From: Neopestalotiopsis rosae
Taxonomy: Eukaryota > Ascomycota > Sordariomycetes > Amphisphaeriales > Sporocadaceae
Direction: 5' to 3'
Assembly: GCA_023078685.1 (NCBI GenBank)
Contig: JALGAS010000004.1
Coordinates: 5,208,001-5,272,000, forward strand
Length of the DNA: 64,000 nt
In this document: positions 31,001 to 43,056 of the stretch, piece after piece
Layout of the letters: every line of letters begins with the position of its first letter
How positions within the stretch are numbered: the first letter of the stretch is position 1
The notes under the pieces: generated by a model
The model's database searches: none
The model's input: only the letters and a program-made list of their open reading frames with translations
What the model was told of the DNA's origin: nothing
Translations under genes and position numbers: made by a program

Positions 31001-33174
31001 TGTTCCTCCAAGCCTCGATCTTATGCTTGAAATTCTCATTCTTAGGATTCTCGTCCTTGGTATTCTCGTCCTTGGTATTCTCGTCCTTAGTATTCTGCTG
31101 AGAGTCTTCGATATTTTTTACGGCCCTGGAATCTTCGATATATTCTATGGCCTTGAGACCTTTCCAGATCCAGATGTGGTCGTCTAGACGAAATATATTT
31201 GTCCCATCTTCTTGCGCATGAGGCCAAGCACAATCAGCCCTGACATCGAGAAATTTAAGCTGATTCCGCCATGCAGCGGTTGCTGGCTCGAAGACTTTGA
31301 GAATAGCTTTCTCATATGGTCCGAGGACATCTTGAAATGTATCGAAGCATTTTTGAATTTTGATCCATTGGTATGCACTATCCGTTGGAGAGTCTTTGCG
31401 TTGCCGGGATTTTGTGTCCTGCGGGGCAATCATTTCGTCCCCTGACACCCAGTAGTTTGCTGCAAATGGTTGCTTTCTCATGGCTATTGATTTCAACCAC
31501 AAGAGATGTCCAATGCATACTCGTTGAATCCTGTCCAGGAGCGATCGGGCTTGTTTATTGTTGGAAATAGATAACTTTTGCAGTCCTCTTGCAGTCTCAA
31601 TGAGAAATTCGAATGCAAAACTGTTCAATCAGCGACTCTTCCAGAGATATACAAGAACTGGGAGCGGGGGATTATCCTTACAAACTTGCACTCGTGTTTA
31701 CCCGATGGAAAGCCATATCTCCGCATGTCAAGGCAATCGGCTGGAAGGCCAGTTTCCCCAATACTTTGAATTCTTCGAAGCTCTCATAAGTCGAATCGAT
31801 GGGTATAGCACACACAGATAGGATGTGCTCGAGATGACGTCGTGCAAAGAACTCCAGGTGATTAAGTGGTGACATGTATGGTATCTCTCCTGACGGGTCT
31901 TCGATCCTGCTTTCAGACTGTACATCTGGATTCTTCGGTTGGTTTGATTCATTTTCTCGAGTGATGTTTTCTTCGGTGACCTCAGCATCCTTTTCCGACA
32001 CTGGGTATAAAGATGCGAGGCTGAACGTTCCTTCGACAGGCTCTCCTCCAAGAATGTTTTGCACACTTTTAATGAGCGCCTCATCGACGTGACCAAACGA
32101 TTCGCCCATCTTGTGTTGAGAGTCTTGTGTCGGACGCATTTCATATGCAAAAGTAAACTCAACTTTCTCTCCTGATGCAACAGTTTGGGGCCAAATGAAT
32201 TTCCCGTCTTCTGAACACCCCTGATTGCGGATAATCTCAGTATTGTTGATCTTGTTTGATGTGTCTGAATGGCTAGAAACTTTCGCATTGTCTGGTGCTG
32301 GATCTGTGGCTGTTCGTGTCCATGTTTTCAATTGGTCGTTGATGAACACGGAAACTACCACCGCTACCGAGTCTTTCGTCGCTTTTTGATTTACCTAGAC
32401 TATGTCAGCTCTATGTGACAATGCGTCGTATTCGTCACAAGACGTACCGGTTTTCCGGTGTTCTGTCCACCGCATGCACGAGGAAATTGATTAAGCCGCA
32501 CCCAGCTCTGATTTTGAGGCCCCAAGAAGGTATTGTCATCATTTCTATCCTCCTCCCCGTTGCTAAAATAGTCAGGGTCCAGATGAAAACTCCAGCGGCT
32601 TATCGGAACTGTTATTACTCGCGATACAGCGTTGAACGACGATACCATCATGTACCATCAAAGTTACACTGAATCTTGACAAGCCGCTGGGCTCGGAGCT
32701 CAAGTGGGCACGCACGTCGTTGGGGTCGTCGAATTGATCACACGACTCCCAGAACTTGTCTTCCCTATCGTGCGCTAACACATAGTCAAACCGTGGCCAG
32801 CGATTGTGCACATACGACAATTCCGGTTCGAAAAGAACCATCAGATCTGGGACTTGAGCGCCATAGGTCGGTTCCTCGTCGAAGCTGGACTTTCCGATCA
32901 GGCTTTGGAGGACGGCTGTCCTTCTTTCCACCAGATACGGTTCTGGTACGCACTCATGATCGGCCGAGAACATTCCAGAATGTCCTTTGCCGATGTATTT
33001 GCTGAATTGCATGATATTACCGTATGCATTGACGGTAGCCGTTGTACCATCGTCACCAAAGGATGAGTAGCATTCGCTGTTAGGGGCGTCTTTCCAGTGG
33101 CTGTTTGGGTGTTCAGTGTAGGATGGAGTATCAAAATGAATCGGACCATCTCTGGCCTCTTCCTCTCCACCCAT
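28062..33174 (-). CDS. Large three-exon protein with CorA-like C-terminal membrane region; one frame break in exon 1
   Basis: Exons 33174-32448, 32394-31682 and 31620-28062 (introns of 53 and 61 nt; donors GTACGT and GTAAGG; acceptors TAG and CAG), about 1,670 aa. Exon 1 starts MGGEEEARDG and has SFGDDGTTATVNAYGNIMQF, typical of a fungal family of unknown function. Exon 3 is charged, with a coiled region before a CorA-like membrane part: helix FFTYVTVVFLPLGFASSIFS, then SMSGVPE where true CorA channels have GMN, then a second helix. Two more hydrophobic segments (IWLWYILTELPAQIVMSA and VFNVFIGIIVLPWCLVALV) follow near the C-terminus. The exons join in frame only if one base of the AAAA run at 32586-32589 is dropped; otherwise translation ends a few codons later. 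Ion transport is not supported because the GMN motif is absent. Confidence 0.75.
31031..31090 (-). repeat. 15-bp tandem repeat inside the CorA-like gene
   Basis: Four units of 15 bp (the last three differing by only one or two bases), encoding repeated NTKDE-type acidic/basic pentapeptides in the linker of exon 3. Confidence 0.85.
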
Positions 33175-35412
33175 TGTAGGCAAGGACGTGACGTTGAAGA
33201 TGAAGAGGTTTTTTGTTGTTGCAGAATAGACTAGTGGCGCATAAACGTTCTCTCAAGAATAGCTTATATACGGACTTGTTGTGTATGATATATCGATCAA
33301 AGAGTAAAAGTCTTGTTGGATGAACACTTAGGCCTACATATAAGGAAATCGGTAATGGGAGGCGGGACAACATCAACAAATAATAGTCTGGTGCTCACAG
33401 TTGCCCATGTTTGGGGAGGATGTCCCTGCCGCGACATATGGGACCTTTCGTGAGAGCTGGATCAAGCAGATTATCTTTACCTGTTTATGCATGCTCGTCT
33501 CTTTGTGGTACTCCAGCTTTGGGCCGTCATGCATGGCTTTCTCACCAGTCGTGTTGTGTTGCTGCACCAGTATGCTGCAGGGTTGATATCGCGAATTGTC
33601 AGCTGAAATGTGTTCATGGTTGGGGCTGGTAGATACAGTGGAATCAATGCGCGTGGCTGTTTTATGATGTCCGGTACATCTCGCCTCCAAGTCCTATACT
33701 GGTCTGTATAAATTGAAGACCCAGGTACACACCGAGCGCATCACTACTTTGGACCTTACAGTTGCAACATGCCAAGCACCAATACCCTTCGTTCGGCTGT
33801 GAGCACGTATTACTCACCTGCATTCACTGCGCAGGCTGGACTTCTTTGTCTAGATCGCAACTTCATGGACACCAAGGGCAGCACTCGGCATCAGTGTTCT
33901 GATGCTGAAAGTCTACATTTGAGATAGCTATAGAGGTCAATTCAGCCTCTCGCAATCCCAGCCATTCTCTACGCTTAGCGGCTTACCCCGGTATGCTCGA
34001 AGCAGAATCGAGGCTGACCTGGAAAGAAACGTGCGAAGGATTACGGGATCGCTGCAACTGCAATTTATGACCAGGCCTTACGGAGACCCCTACATTTAAA
34101 AAATGACCTGTCGACCGAACTAAATTGCATTGTTGCAGACAGAATGCAATAGTGAATACAGTACATACTGCCACCACCGCCTTCTGTCTTGGCTTTTCTA
34201 GTGGTCAGCAAATGCGGCCCGAGGGCGCGGGAACTTGTGAGATGCTTTTCGCTCTGCATGCGGGATTGCCTCCGTCAAACCCTGTAGCGTGTACCCTGAT
34301 CATTGTCGCCGCGCTTGGCAGCTGCATCTGAAGTTGCTGACAATATTTTGCATTTCAAAAAGAGACTCTCCAAGCCTTGTAAACACGATCGCCATTCTCA
34401 AGGCCGATTGATTGAGCCATTCGAGATCATTGGTGTTGAATAATCATCACATTGCATTATACTTGTTCTTCGATCGAAACCTAGCCGACTACACATCTAT
34501 CCGGAGTAATCGTCATGACTTGGGCATATTGATTTTTGTCCCTTCTTGTACGCCTCATCTGCTAGCTCGCGGCTCTAAGCTGGACGCCCTCGGGCATCTT
34601 GGCGTTGTAGTGGAGTGTTGATATCGCCGATGTTAGTTGCTTTTTCTTCCCATAGTGCTTGTGGTATTGATCGGGCTGCAGCTCTGATCTGATCTTGATC
34701 CATGTCAATCGATCATCGCATTGTGGAGACAGGCGCTCACTCGATAAATAGCTGAAAGGAACTCTTGGGCTTCGGGCGAGGTCGATGAAGGCTGAAAGAT
34801 CACAAGGATGGATGTGGTCCTCAAAAGCAAGGCCCGGACAAATAATTCAGGGTCGGGAGAGACCGAAGTGAGACATTGGAATGTTGTGAGAAGGGGCTGG
34901 GCGAATTGCCAGAACCCGATTTAGAAATCGCCATCTTGAGCCCAACTCAGAGAGCAATGGCGCCATTGCTTACCTAGTGTACAAAGTGACTGAATTGAAC
35001 AAGAATAAGGCAAGCGTGTCATCTCACCACAGGTATCATGACGCTTGAAAATGTCTATTCGGAGCACATATGCCCTGCCATCGACATGGGGGTTGCGTTT
35101 GGAATCGTGCTTGGGAATTGCCTTTATGCGCATTTTGGCAACGATGTCGTCTCCATAGATTTGCCATTTGCATAGAACCATGCTATACTGACAATTGGCT
35201 CGCTCAAAGTCTGAGGCTGTATGTAAAGTAAAGGTGCTTCCCAGAATGAGTATACAATGCGTGTCTTGCACTAATCTCCCCTGTCAAGTACACGCGCTAA
35301 CTCATTCCGGTCGTGTTTTACCAATACTTTGGAGTGAACCAGGTCAATAGCCAGTGAGTGGCCACTCACATTCCGGAAAATGCAATATTGTTGAGTAAAA
35401 TCATTCATCCAA
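33175..35412. other. 2.2-kb region without a recognised gene
   Basis: Upstream flank of the CorA-like gene. A minus-strand open stretch at 34921-35271 has natural-looking composition (GDDIVAKMRIKAIPKHD) but no family I recognise. A short 52-codon ORF at 33769-33927 follows a TATAAATT at 33707. Neither is convincing as a gene. Confidence 0.4.
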
Positions 35413-37260
35413 ATGGCTTCCATGCCACTTATCGCTCAGCTAGCTCAAGACTCTGCCGATCGCATTATTGGGCTCCATCTGCGAGATCTTGGCCAATTGC
35501 GCCTCAAGGCGAAAAGTCTGTTTGCTTTCTCGCTGGTCAGCAGATACTGCTGTACTGCTGCTGATCGGCAGCGGTTTGAGCGAACCCAACTTCAGGTGCG
35601 GGGCGGCCCAGAATTGTGTGAAGATGTTGAAAGATGGGTCACCTTACTCGAGGGTAAACAGCGATTCTGTCATGTTCGTAGAGTCAAAGCCGTTGGTTTC
35701 ATGCCGCCAGACGATCGTGATGATGAAGGTGAATTCCGGATCGTCGCAAAGAAGCGTCGTGATGGGGATCCTGTAGTAGACGACCGCGAAGAACGAGCAC
35801 AATAAGTCTGTTATCACGATAGTTTCCTTGACCCGCCTATACACCCCCTCTCGACTGATGACGCAGAGTCACTTTTGGCCAGGCCAAAAGTTGGACAATG
35901 AAGCTTGGCAACCTTTTACTGATTTCATTGGCAGATTTTCCAGGCTCGAAGGCCTCGTATATTCGTGTGCCGACCAAGTCCCGCCGTGTCTCCCCGCCGC
36001 GTTTCATCAGCATGGTCCACGGAACCGCCTCCATGTGCATACGTTCGCCTTCCGCGGCGTCTTCCAGAGAGAAAGTGGTTTGGACAAAATTGACTTACAA
36101 GAGTATGCACTCATTATATGCCCATCTTTGTATAGTATCTTGCTACATACCACACACGACTACCTCCCGAATGGTATTGTCAACTATAGCCACGAGACCC
36201 TGCTTGCCCTGGCTCTGGGAGTATCTCCAGGGTTGAGGCATGTACGTGCACATGTCATCATTCTTGGCATGTCGACCACATTTCTGAAGTTGATTGAGGC
36301 CACCAAAATACCCCCGTCCAGATTGGCGTGGCTTCTTTCAGACCAATGATGCCCCGAGGCGTCCCAAGGGACAACTTGAGTTTCTTTCTATTCCCGGAGG
36401 AGACCAGACGGATCTCAGCCTCATGGCATCGACGCTCAATCGCCGACTTTCAAAAATGACGATCGCTCGAATGCTGTAACTGTGAATCGAGGTTAGAATC
36501 TGAGTGCTTCACGGGTAATTTGGACACATTGTCGCATGTGGCTAGCCAACTCGGCGAAATTCAAAAAAGTGACATTGAAAATCTATAAATTTCCAGAAGA
36601 ATATCCTTGCAAAGTAGCAAGTCTGGCTGAACTCCTGAAGTGTCTGCCGCCATTGGAGAAACTGATCATTGCCGAATTCTAGGGGCAGCGGCCTTGTCTG
36701 CCATTATCCAGCACTACAGCACCTCTCTGCGCAAGTCGGAGCTCATACCGCCAGGCTCTTACACGATGTACCTGTCTATGTCGTAGGGGGACCCGAGCAG
36801 ACTGGTCTATTAGCTCCATCAGCCTTGTTCGAATATCTGCGGACTCACGCTCGCGCTACCGTGTTCTCGAAGTGACGGGCAGGTGGCACTGTACCAGACT
36901 CTTGGAGGACTTAAGTTCTTGACGTACCTCTCGATCATGTTTGAGTGGTTTGACTAGCTGCAGTAGAGCGTTTTTCCTAACAATCCATTACCACAAGAGA
37001 TAGGCCGGGACGTCTTCATCAATGCTACCTTTGATGCTGTTCTAGTCTATTCCATCTTCAACATCATCTTTGTGGAGAACCCTTCACTGCGTGTGATGAG
37101 AACAGGCGTCATTCTAGACGCCTACAGCCTTGTGCGATTTGATGGCTTTGCCTACCCGCTCGTCTCTTGCCTCGGCTCCAGCTGGCTGTGTCCAGCCATT
37201 CGAATGTGCGACATGATTTTCCCTTGCTGTCATAAAAGCGTTAACTTGTTGCAGGGGTAA
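35413..37260 (+). pseudogene. Decayed F-box/LRR-like gene
   Basis: The beginning reads MASMPLIAQLAQDSADRIIG followed by LHLRDLGQLRLKAKSLFAFS, resembling an F-box start. Then, in a different frame (35828-36349), come a WQPFTDFIGRFSRLEGLVYS block, CADQVPPCLPAAFHQHGP, RLHVHTFAFRG and EYALIICPSLYSI, a pattern I associate with a large fungal F-box-like family. Further fragments continue to ~37260 (LAELLKCLPPLEKLIIAEF followed by a stop; FINATFDAVLVYSIFNIIFV). Several frame changes and stops separate the blocks, so this is a relic unless many small introns are hidden. F-box proteins would serve as substrate adaptors of SCF ubiquitin ligases; no function is expected from this copy. Confidence 0.55.
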
Positions 37261-37334
37261 ACATTGTGACATACGAACTGACCTTTTGCAGCTTTCATCC
37301 TCTAGAATTCTCTGCTAAAAGATCAATAATACCA

Positions 37335-39185
37335 TTATGTTTGACCCATTACGTCGAGAACTGGTATCACGTCTTCGAAAGGAAGCCAGTCAACCTGGCA
37401 GTGCACTCCAGAAACAGGTGTCTGCCCAGTTTGGAAATAACGACGGATGTTTGTCCTAGTGCACGAGCTCGGCGCAGATGTTGAGCCGTGGCCAACGGAG
37501 TCCTGCACCAGGACGACCGCATTCTCAAACAACTTTGCATTGTCGAAAGCGTTCTGTATAGGACCCACGGGATCTCCAGTATTGCCAATGAAGAGTATGG
37601 GATGCTTCGTCCGACCCCCCATAGGCCCAGTAAACTTCATTCGTGGCTCTACAGGCCAGGCATCCCACCCGCTTGCAACGTCGACCTGAAATTTCTCCCC
37701 AAAGAGCGGGCTTTGTTGCCGCAAAATCTCGGATATCTCAGCGAATCTTTCTGGAGAGCTGTCAGGAGTGTGATCACTGTTGAGAAACGCTAGTCCTGCT
37801 TCTGGGAAAAGTTCCGCTCTCTCAATGCAGTCTGCGTATTGGCAGGATTCATCTGAGCATTCGAAGTCTGATTGAGTTAGGAAGTATTCCAGTGCCGAGG
37901 TATTCGTCCCATCCATTAGAGCGGCCATCGATTTCGCAAGAAGTGGAAAGCTTTGGTATGGCGAATATAACGCAGAGAATATGGCATCCACCACTTTCTC
38001 GTATGTTACAATCTCCGGTACTAGCATTCCTTGCGTCCAAACTGGGAGTGGAGATGCTCTTAATTTATGTAAAGCAGTGGAAATGTCCCTTTCGATACAA
38101 TCTGCTCCATTTGGGTGGAATATAGGGCACCGGTCCTTACCCGCCGCGAAGCATGCTGTGTATAATCTTGTCAGCGCTCCATCGGCTTGGGTCAAGAAGG
38201 CCGAGCGGTTTCCAGTAAGCCAATGCTCGAAATTGGAATTCGCATCTAAAACCATGCGCTCCACGCGCTCAGGGAAAAGCGACGCGAAGTAGCCTCCAAG
38301 AGTCGTGCCGTAGCTAACCCCCCAATACTGAAGCATGCCCTTAGACGACGACCCGATTGCTTCCGCGCTCTTATCAACGATTGCTAGCAAGTCGCGAGCG
38401 ACATGAGCACTAGTCATATGCCACTTGAGCGATTCACTGTTAGAACCGTCGCTAGTGTTACTGGGGTTGCACAACTTTCTGAATGCTGCAGCCCGAGCCA
38501 TCAAGTGCGTGGGGGTTCGGTTCGAGTCTGTCGGTGCTTCGTAGCCCTCCTTCGTATGGTACCACAGCTGTCGTGCCCTCAGATTCGGGAAGCAGGTCGG
38601 TCTCGGAGTCGAATGCATGACTCCTCGCGGATCAAATCCTACGATATCAAATTGCTTGACATCTCCGTTGCTGGGTCCGATCAGTTCGGCACGAGATTCT
38701 GCTGCTCTGAGTGCATATTCAACGCCAGATACGCCGGGGCCTCCTGGGTTGATATATATTTCCCCACCATATCGTGTGTCCGATGTTGACACTTTGGCAG
38801 GGTACTTGATCAGGGCAATAGTTACAGTTTGATCCCATATGTGAGCTTCTTCAGCACCCCAGTCCATCGGGAGTTCAAGTCTTGCACACTGGAATTTGCC
38901 ATAGCACGGGTGATATTGTAGATCTCTGGTAGCTGGAATGGTTTCCCAGTCAAAGCTCGTCGTCCTAGATCTGGAATGGTGACGATTCGAATCTAGCCAA
39001 TGCGATTTCGGCGTGCCGAACAAGTTCCGTGGTAACAGTAGACAGACGGAAATGACCATTATACAAATAATTTTCGAGAGATGGCTCAATCTCCACGCCT
39101 CACGCCGAGGGAGTGTCGTCATCGCCGCCCCGCACATGGACACTTGACTCACATGAGGGGAAGGCTTGACTGACATTCTATCCAT
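37335..39185 (-). CDS. S33-family serine peptidase (TAP-like alpha/beta hydrolase), membrane-anchored or secreted
   Basis: Intronless, 616 aa from the ATG at 39185 (a second in-frame ATG three codons on). A hydrophobic segment at about residues 38-54 (IICIMVISVCLLLP) follows a basic N-terminus, so it is a signal anchor or uncleaved signal. The alpha/beta hydrolase core shows the oxyanion region with INPGGPGVSG, then FDIVGFDPRG, the nucleophile elbow GVSYGTTLG (Ser), the acid in GNTGDPVGP and the catalytic His in VGHGS, followed by the TAP C-terminal domain with paired cysteines. Members release N-terminal residues or tripeptides from peptides outside the cell. The length fits the family. No frame break. 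Confidence 0.88.
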   Translation of the reverse strand: MDRMSVKPSPHVSQVSMCGAAMTTLPRREAWRLSHLSKIICIMVISVCLLLPRNLFGTPKSHWLDSNRHHSRSRTTSFDWETIPATRDLQYHPCYGKFQCARLELPMDWGAEEAHIWDQTVTIALIKYPAKVSTSDTRYGGEIYINPGGPGVSGVEYALRAAESRAELIGPSNGDVKQFDIVGFDPRGVMHSTPRPTCFPNLRARQLWYHTKEGYEAPTDSNRTPTHLMARAAAFRKLCNPSNTSDGSNSESLKWHMTSAHVARDLLAIVDKSAEAIGSSSKGMLQYWGVSYGTTLGGYFASLFPERVERMVLDANSNFEHWLTGNRSAFLTQADGALTRLYTACFAAGKDRCPIFHPNGADCIERDISTALHKLRASPLPVWTQGMLVPEIVTYEKVVDAIFSALYSPYQSFPLLAKSMAALMDGTNTSALEYFLTQSDFECSDESCQYADCIERAELFPEAGLAFLNSDHTPDSSPERFAEISEILRQQSPLFGEKFQVDVASGWDAWPVEPRMKFTGPMGGRTKHPILFIGNTGDPVGPIQNAFDNAKLFENAVVLVQDSVGHGSTSAPSSCTRTNIRRYFQTGQTPVSGVHCQVDWLPFEDVIPVLDVMGQT

Positions 39186-39675
39186 TTCAAATATGAGCCT
39201 AAGAAAAGTTCAGGCTGGAGAGCAACTCGACAAGTATGTCAATTCTGACAATATATGATAATAAGAAGTTTATAAAACGAAGAGATTCTAATCAATAAGG
39301 TTGGATCAAAGTGAAACACTTAAAGTCCTACAGTCACTCTCCTTGATTAGCTTACATGCGCCATCTTACATCAATGGCCACCCGCTGTGCTGTGCCATTT
39401 ATCAAATGCAACCCTCTCTCTATTTGTCATGGTAGACCATGGTTCAGCCATTAGACCAGACCATTGATCTGATTGGTCGGGCTCACCGGGCCAAGCCATC
39501 CAGCCAGCTATTGCCATAGATATCCGTGGAGCTCTGAACCAGAATTTTTGTTCTCCAGCTTATAATTAAATACACTGCATCACGCCACGGGTGAAACCCC
39601 CCCCTCCCCCCAACACCAAGCCAACGGAATACGTGACAATAATAGCTTCATCTTCACTTTGACAATATAATCACA

Positions 39676-40320
39676 TTAAAGATATTTCACTCTAAGCTTC
39701 TGCCACAACTCCACCGCATCCACGTTGGGTTCAGACGGAGGATAGCTGTATCATTTTGTTTATGGTACTGAGTCTTTCACATGTCATCGAAAAGTATACA
39801 AGGTCACATCTTCGAGATCCCAACGTTGGAACTCTAGTTTCATAACCTTTGATCCTCGCATTCCCTGCGCAGTCGGTGCAACAGAGCGGTAGAAATCGTT
39901 CCTAATATCGGCTATGGCACGTCTCCTCAATCTGTTGACCCCTTAACAATCAGAGTCCTCAAAGTGCTCAGACTTGGAGCTGCTGCCTTCAGACTCACTC
40001 TGCGATTCCGGCTCAGCGTATTCAAAGCGCCACCGCCCGTCAGTTATGCTTAGCCTTAGTAGCATGTGCAGATGTGCAAGAAACTGCCAGCCTGGTCCAT
40101 CATCTGCACCGGCCGACTTTGTTAATCAAAACTCGTCACCGATCATGGACATGCTCAGAGTGATATTCTTCAACCTTTGCGACAAATCAAGCAGACTGAT
40201 CATGAAGGAATCATTTGTACCGTGCGGTATAGAAGCTACCGATTCTGCGAAATGTTTCTCGTGAACTTTCTTGTGAGTCTCTTGGTGGAGAACCAGCATG
40301 TCAGGCAGAACCTCAAAATC
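39676..40320 (-). pseudogene. Relic of an F-box-associated-type fungal gene
   Basis: A single minus-strand frame reads through this block with only stops, no shifts: LPDMLVLHQETHKKVHE, SLLDLSQRLKNITLSMSMIG, a stop, WQFLAHLHMLLRLSITDGRW, an acidic serine-rich stretch and a stop, then MRGSKVMKLEFQRWDLEDVT, stops, and NVDAVELWQKLRVKYL before TAA at 39676-39678. The pattern resembles the C-terminal half of fungal F-box-like proteins of unknown function. TGA and TAA at likely CGA/CAA/TGG positions would fit point-mutation decay. Family assignment is tentative. Confidence 0.4.
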
Positions 40321-40554
40321 TTATCCTACACGTGCTAAACCTATTGATCATTATCAGCCAATCTGTAGTGCCAGCGACCGTGGCATGGTAGAAATTCTTA
40401 CCAGCCCGAATTTTTACATGTACATCCATGATATAGCACGCGCGACGTTGAATAACTCTTTTCTGATGCTAAGGCTCCTCCAAAACGCCTTTCTTAGATA
40501 TTTGATGGCTTTGTTTGCATATTTCTTGGCTCTCTCATGTATTCCACTAGCCAT

Positions 40555-42071
40555 TCATTTTCGCTTGCTCGCCACTTGTTCCAAGAGCCACCTAGCCCCC
40601 TTGACCGTATCCTCAACAAACACGCGACTCTGCTCCAGCAAAGGAAAATTCGTCCAAAAGTAATGCCCAAACCCCTTGTATAAGTCCAACTTTGTCGAGA
40701 TGCCCACCTCCTCCCGCAGGATCCTCTCGTAAATCAAGGCCTCGTCCCGGAGCGGATCCAGCCCGCAGACCTGGAAATACGCTGGCGGCAGACCCGCGTG
40801 CCCCTTCCCGCCGCCGCCGTCCCGTCGACCATAGTGAAACGGCGCCATGAGCTCCGACTGCGGATCCGCCTGTAGGATGCCAAACAGAGCGTTGACGTCG
40901 ATCTGGCGGAGCACCGGGTCCGCCGACGGGGTGACGGACGGGTGCGAGAGGTACTCGGCCCGGTAGGCCTCGGGCATCTGGTCGGGCGGGAGGAAGCAGG
41001 TGATGGCGGGCACGCAGAGGTACTGCCCCGTCAGCGGAGGGGACAGCCCTTCGTCGCGGGCGATGTGGGCCAAGACTGCGGCAATGTTGCCTCCGGCCGA
41101 GCCGCCGCCGACGATGAAGCCTGTCGAGGGATCGGCGCCTAGGGAGCTGGCGTTCTCGGCTGCCTATGTTTCAATGAAGAGACAGAGTCAGAAAATCATG
41201 GGTCTTCCTAAATACGCCCCGGATATCTGCTCACCCATTTCAAGGCGTCCCAGGCGTCGTTGATCCACGTGGGATATGGGTACTCGGGTGCAAGCCTACC
41301 AAAGTTACCAACAAGTTCGCCAATCAGCACGAGCAAGATTGCAATAAAGAACTGGAAAGAGACGTGAGAAGCAAAGATCAAAAAAATCTCACCGATACTC
41401 GACATTGACGCAAACAGCGCCGAGATCTCTAGAAAACAGCCGGCAATTCACCTCCTCGTCGGTGAGATCGCCCATGCTCCAGCCGCCCTCGTGATACATG
41501 ACAAAGAGCGGCCGGCCCCTCGCAGGACCATCATGGCCTGACGCAGCCGCTTTCTCCGACGGCGACACTGGGGTGTAGATGCGCACGCGAATCTCGGCGC
41601 CGTCGCGCACTCGGATCTGCCGGTCCTCTTCCGTCACCTCGTCAGGGATTGGGCCCGGGATATAGCGTACTAAAAGATATGGCCCATATCAGCAATTCTC
41701 CTTCTTTTACGACAAACATCAGATACTACTCACGGTGATGCTTCTCACGCAACGTGGTGGCGCGATGAGCCCGGCGGGCATTATGTGTGTTCTCGCCATA
41801 ATACGGATCCGAAGGCTGAGGATCCCGGACCGGGTTACGTTCGACTTCCTGTCAGAGGGTCACCAATCACCGACTTCGGGTCTTCATCCGAGGCCCCAAA
41901 CTCCATCTCTCCCACGAATGAGTTTCAAGGGAGATGCAAAAGATCACGAGCGAGCAAAAACACATCGTGAGAGGGTCCGGTCATTGGTAAAGGCGGTTCG
42001 GGACTTACAGCTAATAGTGCGGGATCCGGGATGCCGTACGAGAGCAGTTCTTGTCTTGTGCGGGGTGCCAT
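40555..42071 (-). CDS. HSL-type alpha/beta hydrolase (esterase/lipase, hydrolase fold 3)
   Basis: Five exons fit with correct phases: 42071-42009, 41848-41734, 41669-41393, 41295-41235 and 41163-40555, giving 374 aa. Donors are GTAAGT, GTGAGT, GTGAGA and GTGAGC. It starts MAPRTRQELLSYGIPDP. The oxyanion motif is YHEGGW (HGGG in most members), then VNVEYR joined across intron 3 to LAPEYPYP, the nucleophile GGGSAGGN, the acid region VCGLDPLRDE and the His in KGFGHYFW. Such enzymes hydrolyse short-chain esters; no signal peptide is seen, so it is probably cytosolic. The substrate is unknown. All junctions were checked for frame, and no break was found. Confidence 0.87.
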
Positions 42072-43056
42072 GTTTTCTCAATGCAGGAATCACTTGCAAT
42101 GTATCACCTTGTCTCCAGCCAAATGTTTACAGAATCAATGCGAGTCTGTCGGTCTTTTAGGGCCAAAATTTCCTCAATTTATGGACAAGGTATGTATACT
42201 TGAGAAGGGTGGATGAAGTAAGAAGCCACCATACATGCTCCGCCAGGTACATCGAGTGAGTAAAGTCTGGCAGCTATGCTTATGTATGCCGTACTCCAGC
42301 GACGTCATCGGAAAGTAGCCGCCTACAATGCAAAACTTAAATATTAATTGACATAGATCACCCATTTGTCTATACCAAGTATATCGTCTTGTCTATACCA
42401 AGTTTATCGTCACGTCACTGGCTGAGGAAGTCGAGTATATGAAGAGCGACCATTGAATGTGTGTATTTTTTTTCTATCATCCATGCCGCCAGAATGTCTC
42501 TTTCCACAGCGAGCGAGCCTCGAGCGCCAATGCTGAAAATGCCCTTCGTTCCTTTCAAAGAACGTCCACACATCTCATGTGGAAATTAATTCCTAAACGC
42601 CTATCCTGATGCTGGACCCAGGTTCTCATCCACCATGTCTCAGCCTCGCTCTTGTGGTCTAAAATGATTCATGCAAACTGCCTCTTTTTCTCATGTACAA
42701 AGAGCATTCCCAGCTGCTCTACTGCGCCCAAACAGATCATGGGATATCTGATGAAAACTTCGCCTGCACAAACTCCAACAGAAAGGGGGAGATATCTTCA
42801 CGTAAACTCCAACATCCATTTCGTAATCATGAAAATCCATGACGGAAAAACAAATAAAGCATTATCCGAAACGCCGCGACGCTATGCTCCTGACATCGAA
42901 AGGGGAAATCAAAATGATAATAATGAACAAAGACAATGCTGCAATGCCGATCTCATGCTTTGGGGTAGCACACGAGATATAGGGTGTTCTGTAAATGACG
43001 AACCATCACCGACGCAATCAATGATGGTGAGAATGATCGGGTTTGATGATTGATCA
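42072..43056. other. Intergenic region between esterase and LRR genes
   Basis: About 1 kb, upstream of the esterase and downstream of the LRR gene (both minus strand). Nothing recognised. Confidence 0.5.

Noticed and set aside
28062..31620. Functional magnesium channel of the CorA family
   Set aside because: The GMN selectivity motif is absent (SMSG in its place), so transport is not supported.
33769..33927. 52-codon ORF after a TATAAATT box
   Set aside because: No homology, no signal peptide, and such short ORFs are expected by chance.
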